Part shown: in pieces, positions 32,191 through 39,160 of the stretch
How the letters are laid out: each line of letters starts with the position of its first letter
How positions within the stretch are numbered: the stretch's first letter is position 1
Source of the DNA: Colimorpha sp045591485
GTDB taxonomy: Bacteria; Bacteroidota; Bacteroidia; Bacteroidales; P3
Direction: 5' to 3'
NCBI GenBank assembly: GCA_045591485.1
Contig: JAZNSV010000006.1
Coordinates: forward strand, 1-39,307
DNA: 39,307 bases
Made by a program: the position numbers and the translations under genes
Notes under the pieces: generated by a model
The model's database searches: none
What the model saw: the letters and a program-made list of their open reading frames with translations, nothing else
What the model was told of the DNA's origin: nothing

Positions 32191-34083
32191 ATGAATAGAA
32201 AAAAAGGAAATAGCATATACGGTTACCTGTTTCTGAAACTGCTGCTTGCCTTTGGCACTTTGTTTTTGACGCAGGTGATGTTCTACATCTGCAACACCCG
32301 CATCTTCCATGTCGACGGTTTCCGCGAGTGGATGGGCATCTTATGGGGTAATGTCGTTTTCGGCATTGCCACCATCGGCACCTTCTTTGCACCGTATTTC
32401 GCCATGATGCTGCTGCCGCTCAAGTCGCGCTGGAAGCGATGGTACAGAGCCATAGCAGAGGTGCTGTATATATTGCCCATCCTGCTTATACTCGTGCCGC
32501 GCGGAGCCAACATGGCCTACTACCAATACACATACCGCCTGCTGAGCGACGAGATATTTTCATATCTCGGCATCAGCGGCCAGATGGGTTCGCTGGCACC
32601 GCACTTCGCTGTCGACTACTGGTTTGCATGGGTTGTGCCGCTGTGCATTTTCATCATCTTTGTCATCTTCGATTGCCGCATAAGGCTCAACCCCATGGGC
32701 ATGCATCGCCGCTATCTTGGCAACGACCTGCTCTGCATGGGTGTCGGTATCGCTCTGCTGTGGTTCTTGGTCCGCGGCGGATTCGGCCATTTCCTGCAGC
32801 CTGCCGACGCCGCGCACTATTGCCAGCCGAAGAACACCGCTTTGGTGAGCAACGACGGCTACAATATCTTCCGCACTATGTTCACTCCCGACCTCGAAGA
32901 AGTGAAATATTGTACAGAATCCGAGCTGGCCGGGATATACGAGCCGGTGTACGACGGTCGTTCTTCGGGCAACATAGCGGCTGCCGACAGTGCGGTGTAC
33001 AAGGGCCGCAACGTGGTTATGATTGTGGTCGAGAGCCTTGGACAGGAGTTTATGGGCTGCTACAACACCCAACCCAACGCCGAGACTCGCACGCCGTTCC
33101 TCGATTCGTTGGCCCAGTATTGCACCGTATACGACGGACGTTCCAATGGCAAGAAGAGCATCGAGGGCATCACCGCCATCAACACCTCGATTCCCAACCT
33201 GATGAGCATACCGCTGACCAACTCGGTCTATGGCAATGACAATTTCATTGGCTTGCCCGCCGTGTTGAAGCGGCACGGTTACACCACAGCATTCTATCAT
33301 GGCTCGTACAACGGCGTGATGGACTTCGACAAGACCTGCGCCAGAATAGGCTTCGACGAATATCTTGGCATGAACGAGTACAATGCCGACCCGATGGCCC
33401 GCGCCGAGGACTACGACGGCGTGTGGGGCATCTTCGACGAGCCGTTCCTGCAGTACACCGTCAAGCGCATCGGCACCTACAGGGAGCCGTTCTTCGCCGA
33501 GGTGTTCACCGTCACATCGCATCACCCCTTCCCGATACCTGAAAGCCACAAAGGCGAGTTTGCCGAAGGGAGGCACCCGATACTTAAGTGCGTGGAGTAC
33601 ATGGACTATTCGCTCCGCCGTTTCTTTGAGGAGGCACAGAAGCAGCCGTGGTACGACAGCACCGTCTTCATCATCACCGGCGACCACAGCGGCCACGGTC
33701 TCACCCCCGAGTACAACGACTACGACGGTTGGTACCGCATACCGATGATGGTGTTTGACCCGCAGCGTCCCGAAGGCCACAGAGTCAACAAAATAGTGCA
33801 ACAGATAGACCTCTTCCCCACCCTCGTCGACTGGTTGGGCATCGAAGGCGAACGCTTCGTCTGTTTCGGTCAGAGTGTGGCACATGACGGGCCTGGCTGG
33901 CAGGTCTACTACGGCAACGGATACCATGTGCTGGTGAGCGACAACCCGCAAACCGGCAAACACGACATAACCGTCATCATGGGCGACTATATCAGTGGCC
34001 GTGCCGAAAACGTAGGCTTCCTTTGCGCCGTCATACAGCAGTACAACGACAGGATAATAAACAACAAACTAACCATACAATGA
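32191..34083 (+). CDS. LtaS-like membrane phosphotransferase (sulfatase fold)
   Basis: This 630-aa protein has about five N-terminal membrane helices in the first 210 residues and an external sulfatase/alkaline-phosphatase-fold domain from about residue 270. Motifs: NVVMIVVESLGQEFMG with metal ligand Glu281; NGKKSIEGI with Ser323 at the place of the catalytic Thr of lipoteichoic acid synthase; SHHPFPIP; and ITGDHSGHG with Asp498 and His499. Members transfer phosphoglycerol or phosphoethanolamine from phospholipid to glycans or lipids outside the membrane. Lipoteichoic acid itself is not expected in Bacteroidota, so the acceptor is unknown. The stop overlaps the diacylglycerol kinase-like start by 4 nt, which fits recycling of the diacylglycerol by-product. 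Confidence 0.88.
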   Translation: MNRKKGNSIYGYLFLKLLLAFGTLFLTQVMFYICNTRIFHVDGFREWMGILWGNVVFGIATIGTFFAPYFAMMLLPLKSRWKRWYRAIAEVLYILPILLILVPRGANMAYYQYTYRLLSDEIFSYLGISGQMGSLAPHFAVDYWFAWVVPLCIFIIFVIFDCRIRLNPMGMHRRYLGNDLLCMGVGIALLWFLVRGGFGHFLQPADAAHYCQPKNTALVSNDGYNIFRTMFTPDLEEVKYCTESELAGIYEPVYDGRSSGNIAAADSAVYKGRNVVMIVVESLGQEFMGCYNTQPNAETRTPFLDSLAQYCTVYDGRSNGKKSIEGITAINTSIPNLMSIPLTNSVYGNDNFIGLPAVLKRHGYTTAFYHGSYNGVMDFDKTCARIGFDEYLGMNEYNADPMARAEDYDGVWGIFDEPFLQYTVKRIGTYREPFFAEVFTVTSHHPFPIPESHKGEFAEGRHPILKCVEYMDYSLRRFFEEAQKQPWYDSTVFIITGDHSGHGLTPEYNDYDGWYRIPMMVFDPQRPEGHRVNKIVQQIDLFPTLVDWLGIEGERFVCFGQSVAHDGPGWQVYYGNGYHVLVSDNPQTGKHDITVIMGDYISGRAENVGFLCAVIQQYNDRIINNKLTIQ

Positions 34084-35027
34084 AGACTAAGACTTTGATA
34101 GTGGTCAACCCCATTTCGGGCGTTGGCCGCCAGAAGAAGATAGAGCAGATGCTGAAGCAGAACCTGAACCGCGATCTCTTCGACTATGAGGTGTGCTACA
34201 CCGAACACATACATCACGGCACCGAGATAGCACGAGGTGCGGCCAACAAGGGTTACGACTGTGTTGTGGCAGTCGGCGGCGACGGTTCGGTCAACGATGT
34301 TGTCCAGGGCCTCAAAGGGAGCGATACCCGGCTGGGCATCATACCCTGCGGCAGCGGCAACGGCTTGGCCCGCAGCCTCAAACTGCCACTGCAACCTTGG
34401 CTGGCCATACGTGTGCTGAACCAGCAGTATGAGCAGACTATAGACAGCATCGTGGTCAACGACCAGTGGGTGGTGGCCAATGCTGCGGGGTGCGGCTTCG
34501 ACGCATATATAGCCCGCATGATGCACGCCGCCAAGACGCGCGGCCTGCCGGCCTACACCAACCTGGTGCTGCGCGAATATGCCCGCTACAAAAATTCGGA
34601 CTACCACCTGATTGTCGACGGCCACGAGTACTATCGCAATGCGTGGTTCATCGCTGTGGCCAACAGCCAGCAGTTCGGCTACAATCTGGCTGTGGCACCG
34701 AAAGCCAAACTCGACGACGGCCTGATGGACATCAGCATCATCGACAAGGTGCCCATCGAGCACCTGCCCATCACGGCGCCGCTGGCTTTCACCAACCATC
34801 TTGACCAGTCGCAGCATGTGGAGATGTTCCGAGCCAAAGACCTCGTCATCGAGGGCAATGCCGACCGCTGGGTGAACCTCGACGGCGAGGGCGAGAACAT
34901 AGGCACCACGGTGCACTTCGAGGTGCATCCCAAGTCGGTGAAGATTTATGCCCGCGACCTGAAGCACCCTCTGCGCGAGATAGCCCCCGCCCCTATTGGC
35001 AATTTAGCAATACCTCCACTCAAATGA
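34080..35027 (+). CDS. Diacylglycerol kinase-like lipid kinase (DagK/YegS family)
   Basis: This 315-aa cytoplasmic or peripheral membrane protein belongs to the DAGK catalytic family that phosphorylates diacylglycerol or related lipids with ATP. The start at 34080 overlaps the LtaS-like stop (ATGA) and gives the typical N-terminus TLIVVNPISGVGRQKKIEQ. The ATP-binding motif VAVGGDGSVNDVVQGL lies near residue 62 and IIPCGSGNGLARSLKLPL near 86. A beta-sandwich domain follows with AAGCGFDAYIAR near 138 and APKAKLDDGLMDISII near 205. Coupling to an enzyme that releases diacylglycerol supports that substrate. Its stop overlaps the SUI1 start by 4 nt. Confidence 0.9.
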   Translation: MKTKTLIVVNPISGVGRQKKIEQMLKQNLNRDLFDYEVCYTEHIHHGTEIARGAANKGYDCVVAVGGDGSVNDVVQGLKGSDTRLGIIPCGSGNGLARSLKLPLQPWLAIRVLNQQYEQTIDSIVVNDQWVVANAAGCGFDAYIARMMHAAKTRGLPAYTNLVLREYARYKNSDYHLIVDGHEYYRNAWFIAVANSQQFGYNLAVAPKAKLDDGLMDISIIDKVPIEHLPITAPLAFTNHLDQSQHVEMFRAKDLVIEGNADRWVNLDGEGENIGTTVHFEVHPKSVKIYARDLKHPLREIAPAPIGNLAIPPLK

Positions 35028-35353
35028 GCAAGAAACGAGCCCAAGGAGTGGTCTACAGCACCAACCCCGACTATGAATACGATTATGGCCTTGAGTCTGA
35101 AGCCGAGACGCTGTCTCCACAGCAGCAGAAGCTGCGTGTGCGCATCGAGCGCAATCACCGTGGCGGCAAAACGGTGACGCTTGTCACTGGTTTCGTCGGC
35201 TCCGACGACGACTTGCAGTCGCTGGGCCGCCTGCTGAAGAGCAAGTGCGGTGTGGGCGGCTCGGCCAAAGACGGCGAGATTATCGTCCAGGGCGAGCACC
35301 TCGACAAGGTGAAGCAGATACTCCTCGGCGAAGGATATTCAAACACAAAATAA
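35024..35353 (+). CDS. SUI1/eIF1-type translation factor (YciH-like)
   Basis: This 109-aa protein has a SUI1 domain over its C-terminal 75 residues. RVRIERNHRGGKTVTLVTGF is followed by DDDLQSLGRLLKSKCGVGGS and a final EIIVQGEHLDKVKQILLGEGY helix-strand, the usual family ending. The N-terminal 35 residues (VVYSTNPDYEYDYG) match the tail of bacterial YciH proteins. These are relatives of eukaryotic initiation factor 1; in bacteria their role in start-site fidelity is only partly understood. It is the last gene of the operon and overlaps the lipid kinase gene by 4 nt. Several short tandem repeats follow its stop. Confidence 0.91.
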   Translation: MSKKRAQGVVYSTNPDYEYDYGLESEAETLSPQQQKLRVRIERNHRGGKTVTLVTGFVGSDDDLQSLGRLLKSKCGVGGSAKDGEIIVQGEHLDKVKQILLGEGYSNTK

Positions 35354-35477
35354 AGGTTATAGGTTATAGAAGTTCAAGGAGTTCAGGGAGTTCAAGACAA
35401 TACCGTCGGCAGCACATTTGGCTTAACTACTTAACTACTGCCTGCTGTCTACTTTCAGGTTAGAGGTGATAGGTTAA
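35354..35477. repeat. Mosaic of short tandem repeats after the SUI1 stop
   Basis: Directly after the TAA come AGGTTAT twice (35354-35367), then three 9-bp units AGAAGTTCA, AGGAGTTCA, GGGAGTTCA (35368-35394). Two TTAACTAC octamers follow at 35423-35438. Three further heptamers (AGGTTAG, AGGTGAT, AGGTTAA) lie at 35457-35477. No gene is visible here. Confidence 0.75.
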
Positions 35478-35490
35478 ATTTAAATATAAG

Positions 35491-35537
35491 TTAAGGCTGA
35501 CGCACCATGATGTCAATTTTTGGTGCGTCAGCCTTAA
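35491..35537. terminator. 17-bp perfect hairpin, bidirectional terminator
   Basis: The arm at 35491-35507 (TTAAGGCTGACGCACCA) is perfectly complementary to 35521-35537, with a 13-nt loop that includes TCAATTTT; one further G-C pair extends the stem. It lies between the convergent SUI1 (+) and NlpC/P60 (-) genes and runs directly into a T-rich heptamer array. A terminator for both directions is the simplest reading, although no clean U-tract follows. Confidence 0.75.
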
Positions 35538-35602
35538 CCTTTAACCTTTAGCCTTTAAGCTTTAACGTTTTACTTTTTACTTTTCACTTTTCACTTTTAT
35601 TT
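35533..35602. repeat. Heptamer array running into the NlpC/P60 stop codon
   Basis: Ten consecutive 7-bp units on the plus strand: CTTAACC, TTTAACC, TTTAGCC, TTTAAGC, TTTAACG, TTTTACT twice, TTTCACT twice, TTTATTT. In the direction of the minus-strand NlpC/P60 gene they read from AGTGAAA-like to GGTTAAA-like. The last unit includes the stop codon (35597-35599), and the first overlaps the right arm of the hairpin. The TTTCACT units are identical to those after dnaB. Confidence 0.88.
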
Positions 35603-36202
35603 CACCCTGCCGCCCTTGTAAAAATGTTTGCTCCAGTAGGTGTCGTCCACCTTGCTGACGCACACCCCCTGGCTGGTGGAGGCATGGGCGAAGAGGCCGT
35701 CCTTGAGGTAGATGCCCACATGCGACACTTTGCCCTTGCTGTTGGTGAAGAAGAGTATGTCGCCCTCGCGGAGCTGGTTTTTGCCTATCAGGGTCACATC
35801 GCGCAGTATGTCGTTGGCGGTGCGGTGCAGGGTTTTTCCATAGACGGTCTTGTATATTGCGCCTACAAAGGCCGAGCAGTCGATGCCGTTGCGGTCGGTG
35901 CCGCCGTATTTGTATGGCACCCCGAGCCACTGGTTGACCGTGGCATACAGAGCTTCGTTGTCGTCGTCGTTGCATTGCAGGCCGAGGGCGTTGTTGCAGT
36001 CTGTTCCGTCGGCCTTTTTGCGTTTCGGTTTGGCTTTCACGGGACTTGATATGACGGGGGTCTCGTCGACCTGCTCATCGATGTAGAGTTGTCCGATGAT
36101 GAAATCCTCGTCTTCCAAGTCGCGCGCCATGAAAGACTTTACGCTTTCGCAACCGCTGAGTGTCAATGCGGCGAGCAATGCTATGGCAACCGTGCGTTTC
36201 AT
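35597..36202 (-). CDS. NlpC/P60-family cell-wall hydrolase lipoprotein
   Basis: This 201-aa lipoprotein (signal MKRTVAIALLAALTLSGC, Cys18) is predicted to cut peptide stems of peptidoglycan. The NlpC/P60 cysteine-peptidase domain covers residues about 85-200. The catalytic triad candidates are Cys109 in GIDCSAF, His161 in KVSHVGIYL, and a third polar residue, probably His173 in FAHAS. A basic linker with KAKPKRKK separates the acylated N-terminus from the domain. Its start overlaps the stop of the FtsB/DivIC-like gene by 4 nt, so it is the third member of a coupled wall-processing set. A heptamer array runs through its stop. Confidence 0.9.
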   Translation of the reverse strand: MKRTVAIALLAALTLSGCESVKSFMARDLEDEDFIIGQLYIDEQVDETPVISSPVKAKPKRKKADGTDCNNALGLQCNDDDNEALYATVNQWLGVPYKYGGTDRNGIDCSAFVGAIYKTVYGKTLHRTANDILRDVTLIGKNQLREGDILFFTNSKGKVSHVGIYLKDGLFAHASTSQGVCVSKVDDTYWSKHFYKGGRVK

Positions 36203-36486
36203 TTGATTACGAATATGTCCTCGTTGCTGCGTTTCATGTAGTAGTTTTCGCGGCCGTAGTGTTCTTTGGCGTCGGTATTGCCGCGCATCGCGGCGGCGTT
36301 TATGCTGTCTTGCACTATGGCTTCGGCCAGGCGTTGCTCTTCGGCGTGGTGTTCCTTCACCTGGCGGTCGAGCCGCGAGCTGACCCGCAGGCTGTAGTCG
36401 TCGATGAATACGATGACCACCACGAAGACAAGTGTGGCTATGACGTACTTGTTGAGCAGCAGTTTCTTTATTTTGTCCCAGTTCAT
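36199..36486 (-). CDS. FtsB/DivIC-type septum formation initiator
   Basis: This 95-aa single-pass membrane protein has a short cytoplasmic N-terminus (MNWDKIKKLLLNKY), a membrane helix (VIATLVFVVVIVFI), and a periplasmic coiled coil (LDRQVKEHHAEEQRLAEAI). The family ending EHYGRENYYMKRSNEDIFVIK is present as a conserved acidic/tyrosine-rich tail. It would join the FtsQLB-type complex that activates septal wall synthesis. The start at 36486 is set by this motif set; the longer open frame is the lytic transglycosylase gene read out of frame. It overlaps both neighbours by 4 nt (ATGA). Confidence 0.9.
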   Translation of the reverse strand: MNWDKIKKLLLNKYVIATLVFVVVIVFIDDYSLRVSSRLDRQVKEHHAEEQRLAEAIVQDSINAAAMRGNTDAKEHYGRENYYMKRSNEDIFVIK

Positions 36487-37736
36487 CTGACTTTCAGTTT
36501 TTGGCCTACGCGTATCTTGTCGCTTTTCAGGCCGTTGCGTTTCTTGAGGGTGCTGACGCTGATGCCGTGTTTGGATGCTATTCTGTGCAGGGTGTCGCCT
36601 TTGCGCACGGTGTAGTATTTGCCGCCGCCCGACGAGGCTCTGCCGGCTTTGCCGTGAGGCTCTATCTTGATGGGCCGGCGGCTCAGGCTGTCGGCGGTGC
36701 GGGCGTAGATGGAGTCTTGTCCGGTGATGAAGAGCTCGAGTTTCGACGTGGGCAGGCAGATGGGGTACATGCCGCTCGAACCGGGTATTAATCCGGCGCG
36801 GTACTGCGGGTTGAGGGTGCGCAGCTCGTCCATCTCCATGTTCAGGGCGTCGGCCACAAAGCACATCAGCACGTCGCGGTCGAGCATGATGGTGTCGCTG
36901 CGCAGGGGCAGGTTGATGCGGCCGGGCTGCAGGCCGTGTTCTTCGTAGTAGTTCATCACGTAGATCACCGCGATGAACGAGGGGATATATCCGCGGGTCT
37001 CGCGCGGCAGGTTGTAGTAGATGTCCCAGAAGCCGCGCTTGCCGCCGCTGCGGGCTATGGCTTTGTTTATGTTGCCGCTGCCGCAGTTGTAGGCCGCAAT
37101 GGCCAGCTGCCAGTCGCCAAACACGCGGTAGAGGTCGCTCAAGTGGCGAGCGGCGGCCACGGTGCTTTTGTACGGGTCGCGCCGTTCGTCGACCACCGAG
37201 TTGACTTCCAAGTCGTAGAGCTTGCCGGTGCTGTACATGAACTGCCAGAGGCCCGCGGCGCCCACGCGCGAGGTGGCCTGCGGGTTCATGGCGCTCTCCA
37301 CGATGGAGAGGTATTTCAGCTCTTCGGGCACACCGTAGCGGCTCAGGGCTTCTTCGAACATGGGGTGGTAGTATTCGCAGAGTGTGAGCATGACGTCCAG
37401 CTTGTTTGACATCACTTTGAGGTAGAAGCGTATATGCGAACGCACCTCGGCGTTGAAGGTCATCGGTATGACGGTGTGCAGAGCCTGCAGGCGGCGTATG
37501 ATGACGCTGTCGGGCAGGGCGTCGAACTCCTCGAGCGACAATTCGCGTGCCGAGCGTAGATTGCGATGGGCGTTGCGGCGAAGGTAGTAGCTGTTGAGCA
37601 GGCTGTCGTACGACTCGGCATAGCGGAGCGTCATGAGCTCGGCGTCGCTGCCGGGTTTGTTGTCCTGGGCCTGGCAAACATTGATTTGCAGTGCTGATAT
37701 GATGAGTGCCGTTAGGGCTGCTATTTTCAGTTTCAT
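36483..37736 (-). CDS. Membrane-bound lytic transglycosylase with LysM (MltD-like)
   Basis: This 417-aa exported enzyme is predicted to cleave glycan strands of peptidoglycan to 1,6-anhydro ends. The signal peptide is MKLKIAALTALIISALQINVCQAQ. The lysozyme-like GH23 domain runs from about residue 125 to 280. The catalytic glutamate Glu147 is in YLSIVESAMNPQATS; other motifs are GAAGLWQFMYSTG near 159 and AIAAYNCGSGNINKAI near 220. A degenerate LysM-like segment lies near 285-340, and a good LysM domain (YYTVRKGDTLHRIASKHGIS) covers the last about 45 residues. It heads a three-gene set with the FtsB-like and NlpC/P60 genes. Upstream lies palindrome copy 3. I found no convincing -7 box for it. 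Confidence 0.92.
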   Translation of the reverse strand: MKLKIAALTALIISALQINVCQAQDNKPGSDAELMTLRYAESYDSLLNSYYLRRNAHRNLRSARELSLEEFDALPDSVIIRRLQALHTVIPMTFNAEVRSHIRFYLKVMSNKLDVMLTLCEYYHPMFEEALSRYGVPEELKYLSIVESAMNPQATSRVGAAGLWQFMYSTGKLYDLEVNSVVDERRDPYKSTVAAARHLSDLYRVFGDWQLAIAAYNCGSGNINKAIARSGGKRGFWDIYYNLPRETRGYIPSFIAVIYVMNYYEEHGLQPGRINLPLRSDTIMLDRDVLMCFVADALNMEMDELRTLNPQYRAGLIPGSSGMYPICLPTSKLELFITGQDSIYARTADSLSRRPIKIEPHGKAGRASSGGGKYYTVRKGDTLHRIASKHGISVSTLKKRNGLKSDKIRVGQKLKVR

Positions 37737-37847
37737 GTTTCTGTAACGTCGTTTCGCGGATATTATTATGTGGCGGCAAAAAAAAATCTGTCATCGACCC
37801 TGTTTCGGTCGGTTCATGCACCGCTCCGGATGCAGTTTTCTACGTAT

Positions 37848-37959
37848 CCGGTAGTGCATATCAACGATACATCAACGATATATCAACGATATTTCGACGA
37901 TTACAATCGTTGATATATCGTTGATATATCGTTGAAGTATCGTTGATATGCCCTACCGG
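37848..37959. repeat. 112-bp palindromic repeat copy 3 (complete)
   Basis: This copy has exactly the same length as copy 2, with arms 37848-37901 and 37906-37959 around a TACA spacer. The arms match at 50 of 54 positions. Differences from copy 2 number six: one in the fourth left unit (TTCGACGAT), one in the spacer, one in the first right unit, two in the third right unit (GAAG) and one near the right end (GCCC for GCAC). Both CCGG ends are kept. It lies in the divergent junction between the lytic transglycosylase and queA. Confidence 0.96.
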
Positions 37960-38061
37960 TACACTTGTAAATGCGGTGCGGAGGCGGACCGGAATATGGC
38001 ATGGGTGAAATTTTTTTGTGGAGTGACATACGAATGTCGTTTTTTTTTCGTTATATGGTCA

Positions 38062-38069
38062 TATTTTTG
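38062..38069 (+). promoter_or_regulatory. Possible queA promoter -7 box
   Basis: TATTTTTG fits TAnnTTTG and lies 35 bp before the queA ATG. The -33 region is a T-run without a distinct TTTG. The box is about 100 bp from the edge of palindrome copy 3. Confidence 0.5.
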
Positions 38070-38104
38070 GGAAAAACAAGGGATAAAAAACAGAATATCA
38101 AGAT

Positions 38105-39160
38105 ATGAAACTTTCACAATTTAGGTTTAACCTGCCGAAGGAGCTGATAGCGGAGAAGCCGATGCGCAACCGCGACGAGGCGAGGATGATGGTGGTGCAC
38201 CGCGACAGCGGCGAGATAGAGCACCGCGTGTTCAAGGACTTCATCAATTATGTTGACGAGGACGATGTGGTGGTGGCAAACAACACGAAGGTGTTTCCGG
38301 CGCTGCTCGACGGCGAGAAGGAGAAGACCGGCGCGAAGATCGAGGTGCTGCTGCTGCGCGAGCTGAACGAGGATATGCGCTTGTGGGATGTGCTGGTGGA
38401 TCCGGCACGCAAAATCAGGATTGGCAACAAGTTGTATTTTGGCACGAACGATGCGCTGGTGGCCGAGGTGGTGGACAATACCACGAGCCGCGGGCGGACG
38501 ATACGTTTTCTCTTCGACGGCACCCACGAGGAGTTTATCAAGATTGTGAGGGGAATGGGCCGTACGCCGCTGCCAGACGAGCTGCGGCGGCTGCGCGACA
38601 TCGAGAAGAAGGATGCCGACGACTATCAGACGATTTACGCGAAGGTGGAAGGGAGCACGGCGGCACCGATAGCGGGCCTGCATTTCAGCCGCGAGCTGCT
38701 GAAGAGGATGGAAATCAAGGGCGTGAAGTGGGCCGAGCTGACGGTGCATTGCGGCATGGGCGAGTTTAAGAGCATCGATGTCGAGGACCTGTCGAAGCAC
38801 CGGGCCGACGCGGCCGAGATGCATCTGAGCGAGGATGTGTGCCGCACTATCATGGACGCCAAGGCCGCCGGACGGCATGTGTGCGCCGTGGGCACGACGA
38901 CGATGCGCGCCCTGGAGAGCGCGGTGACCATTCCCGGCAAGGTGTTCCCATACGACGGATGGACGAACAAGTTCATCTTCCCGCCCTACGATTTCACTAT
39001 TGCCGACATGATGGTGAGCAATTTCCACCATTCGATGAGCAGCCATTTCATCATGGTGAGCGCTTTTGCTGGTCCCGAGCTGATGATGGAGGCCTACCAG
39101 ACGGCCATCAAGGAAAAGTATCGTTTTTCGACCTACGGCGACGCGATGCTGATAATATAA
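38105..39160 (+). CDS. queA: S-adenosylmethionine:tRNA ribosyltransferase-isomerase
   Basis: QueA transfers and rearranges the ribose of S-adenosylmethionine onto 7-aminomethyl-7-deazaguanine in tRNA to give epoxyqueuosine. It is 351 aa, a normal length. Signatures: FRFNLPKELIAEKPMRNRDE at the N-terminus, FINYVDEDDVVVANNTKVFP near residue 45, GSTAAPIAGLHFSRELL near 185, LTVHCGMGEFKSI near 212, VCAVGTTTMRALESAV near 260, and the final region with NFHHSMSSHFIMVSAFAG. No other queuosine gene is in the window. In many Bacteroidota this gene follows truB; here it stands alone behind palindrome copy 3 and is followed by a 14-bp tandem array. Confidence 0.95.
   Translation: MKLSQFRFNLPKELIAEKPMRNRDEARMMVVHRDSGEIEHRVFKDFINYVDEDDVVVANNTKVFPALLDGEKEKTGAKIEVLLLRELNEDMRLWDVLVDPARKIRIGNKLYFGTNDALVAEVVDNTTSRGRTIRFLFDGTHEEFIKIVRGMGRTPLPDELRRLRDIEKKDADDYQTIYAKVEGSTAAPIAGLHFSRELLKRMEIKGVKWAELTVHCGMGEFKSIDVEDLSKHRADAAEMHLSEDVCRTIMDAKAAGRHVCAVGTTTMRALESAVTIPGKVFPYDGWTNKFIFPPYDFTIADMMVSNFHHSMSSHFIMVSAFAGPELMMEAYQTAIKEKYRFSTYGDAMLII

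Larger units (their letters stand above)
37737..38104. other. 368-bp divergent junction without genes
   Basis: This gap between the lytic transglycosylase (-) and queA (+) contains palindrome copy 3 (37848-37959), T-rich stretches around 37993-38050 and a possible queA -7 box at 38062-38069. A small dyad GACATACGAATGTC lies at about 38026-38039. I see no tRNA, small RNA or additional gene; short open frames here only read through the palindrome. Confidence 0.7.

Noticed and set aside
32560..33963. 467-codon antisense frame opposite the LtaS-like gene
   Set aside because: The sense gene has complete motifs and operon overlaps. The antisense frame has neither a start context nor a domain.
36487..37821. 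Long upstream extension (540 codons) of the FtsB/DivIC-like gene
   Set aside because: This stretch is the lytic transglycosylase gene in a different frame, Arg/His/Pro-rich without motifs. Real coding starts at 36486.
37706..37924. 72-codon plus-strand frame ending in palindrome copy 3, with a twin of 73 codons (15828-16049) ending in copy 2
   Set aside because: The two peptides agree only where they translate the repeat. The upstream parts are unrelated and lie antisense to mltD-like and dnaB starts, so there is no evidence for a conserved small protein.
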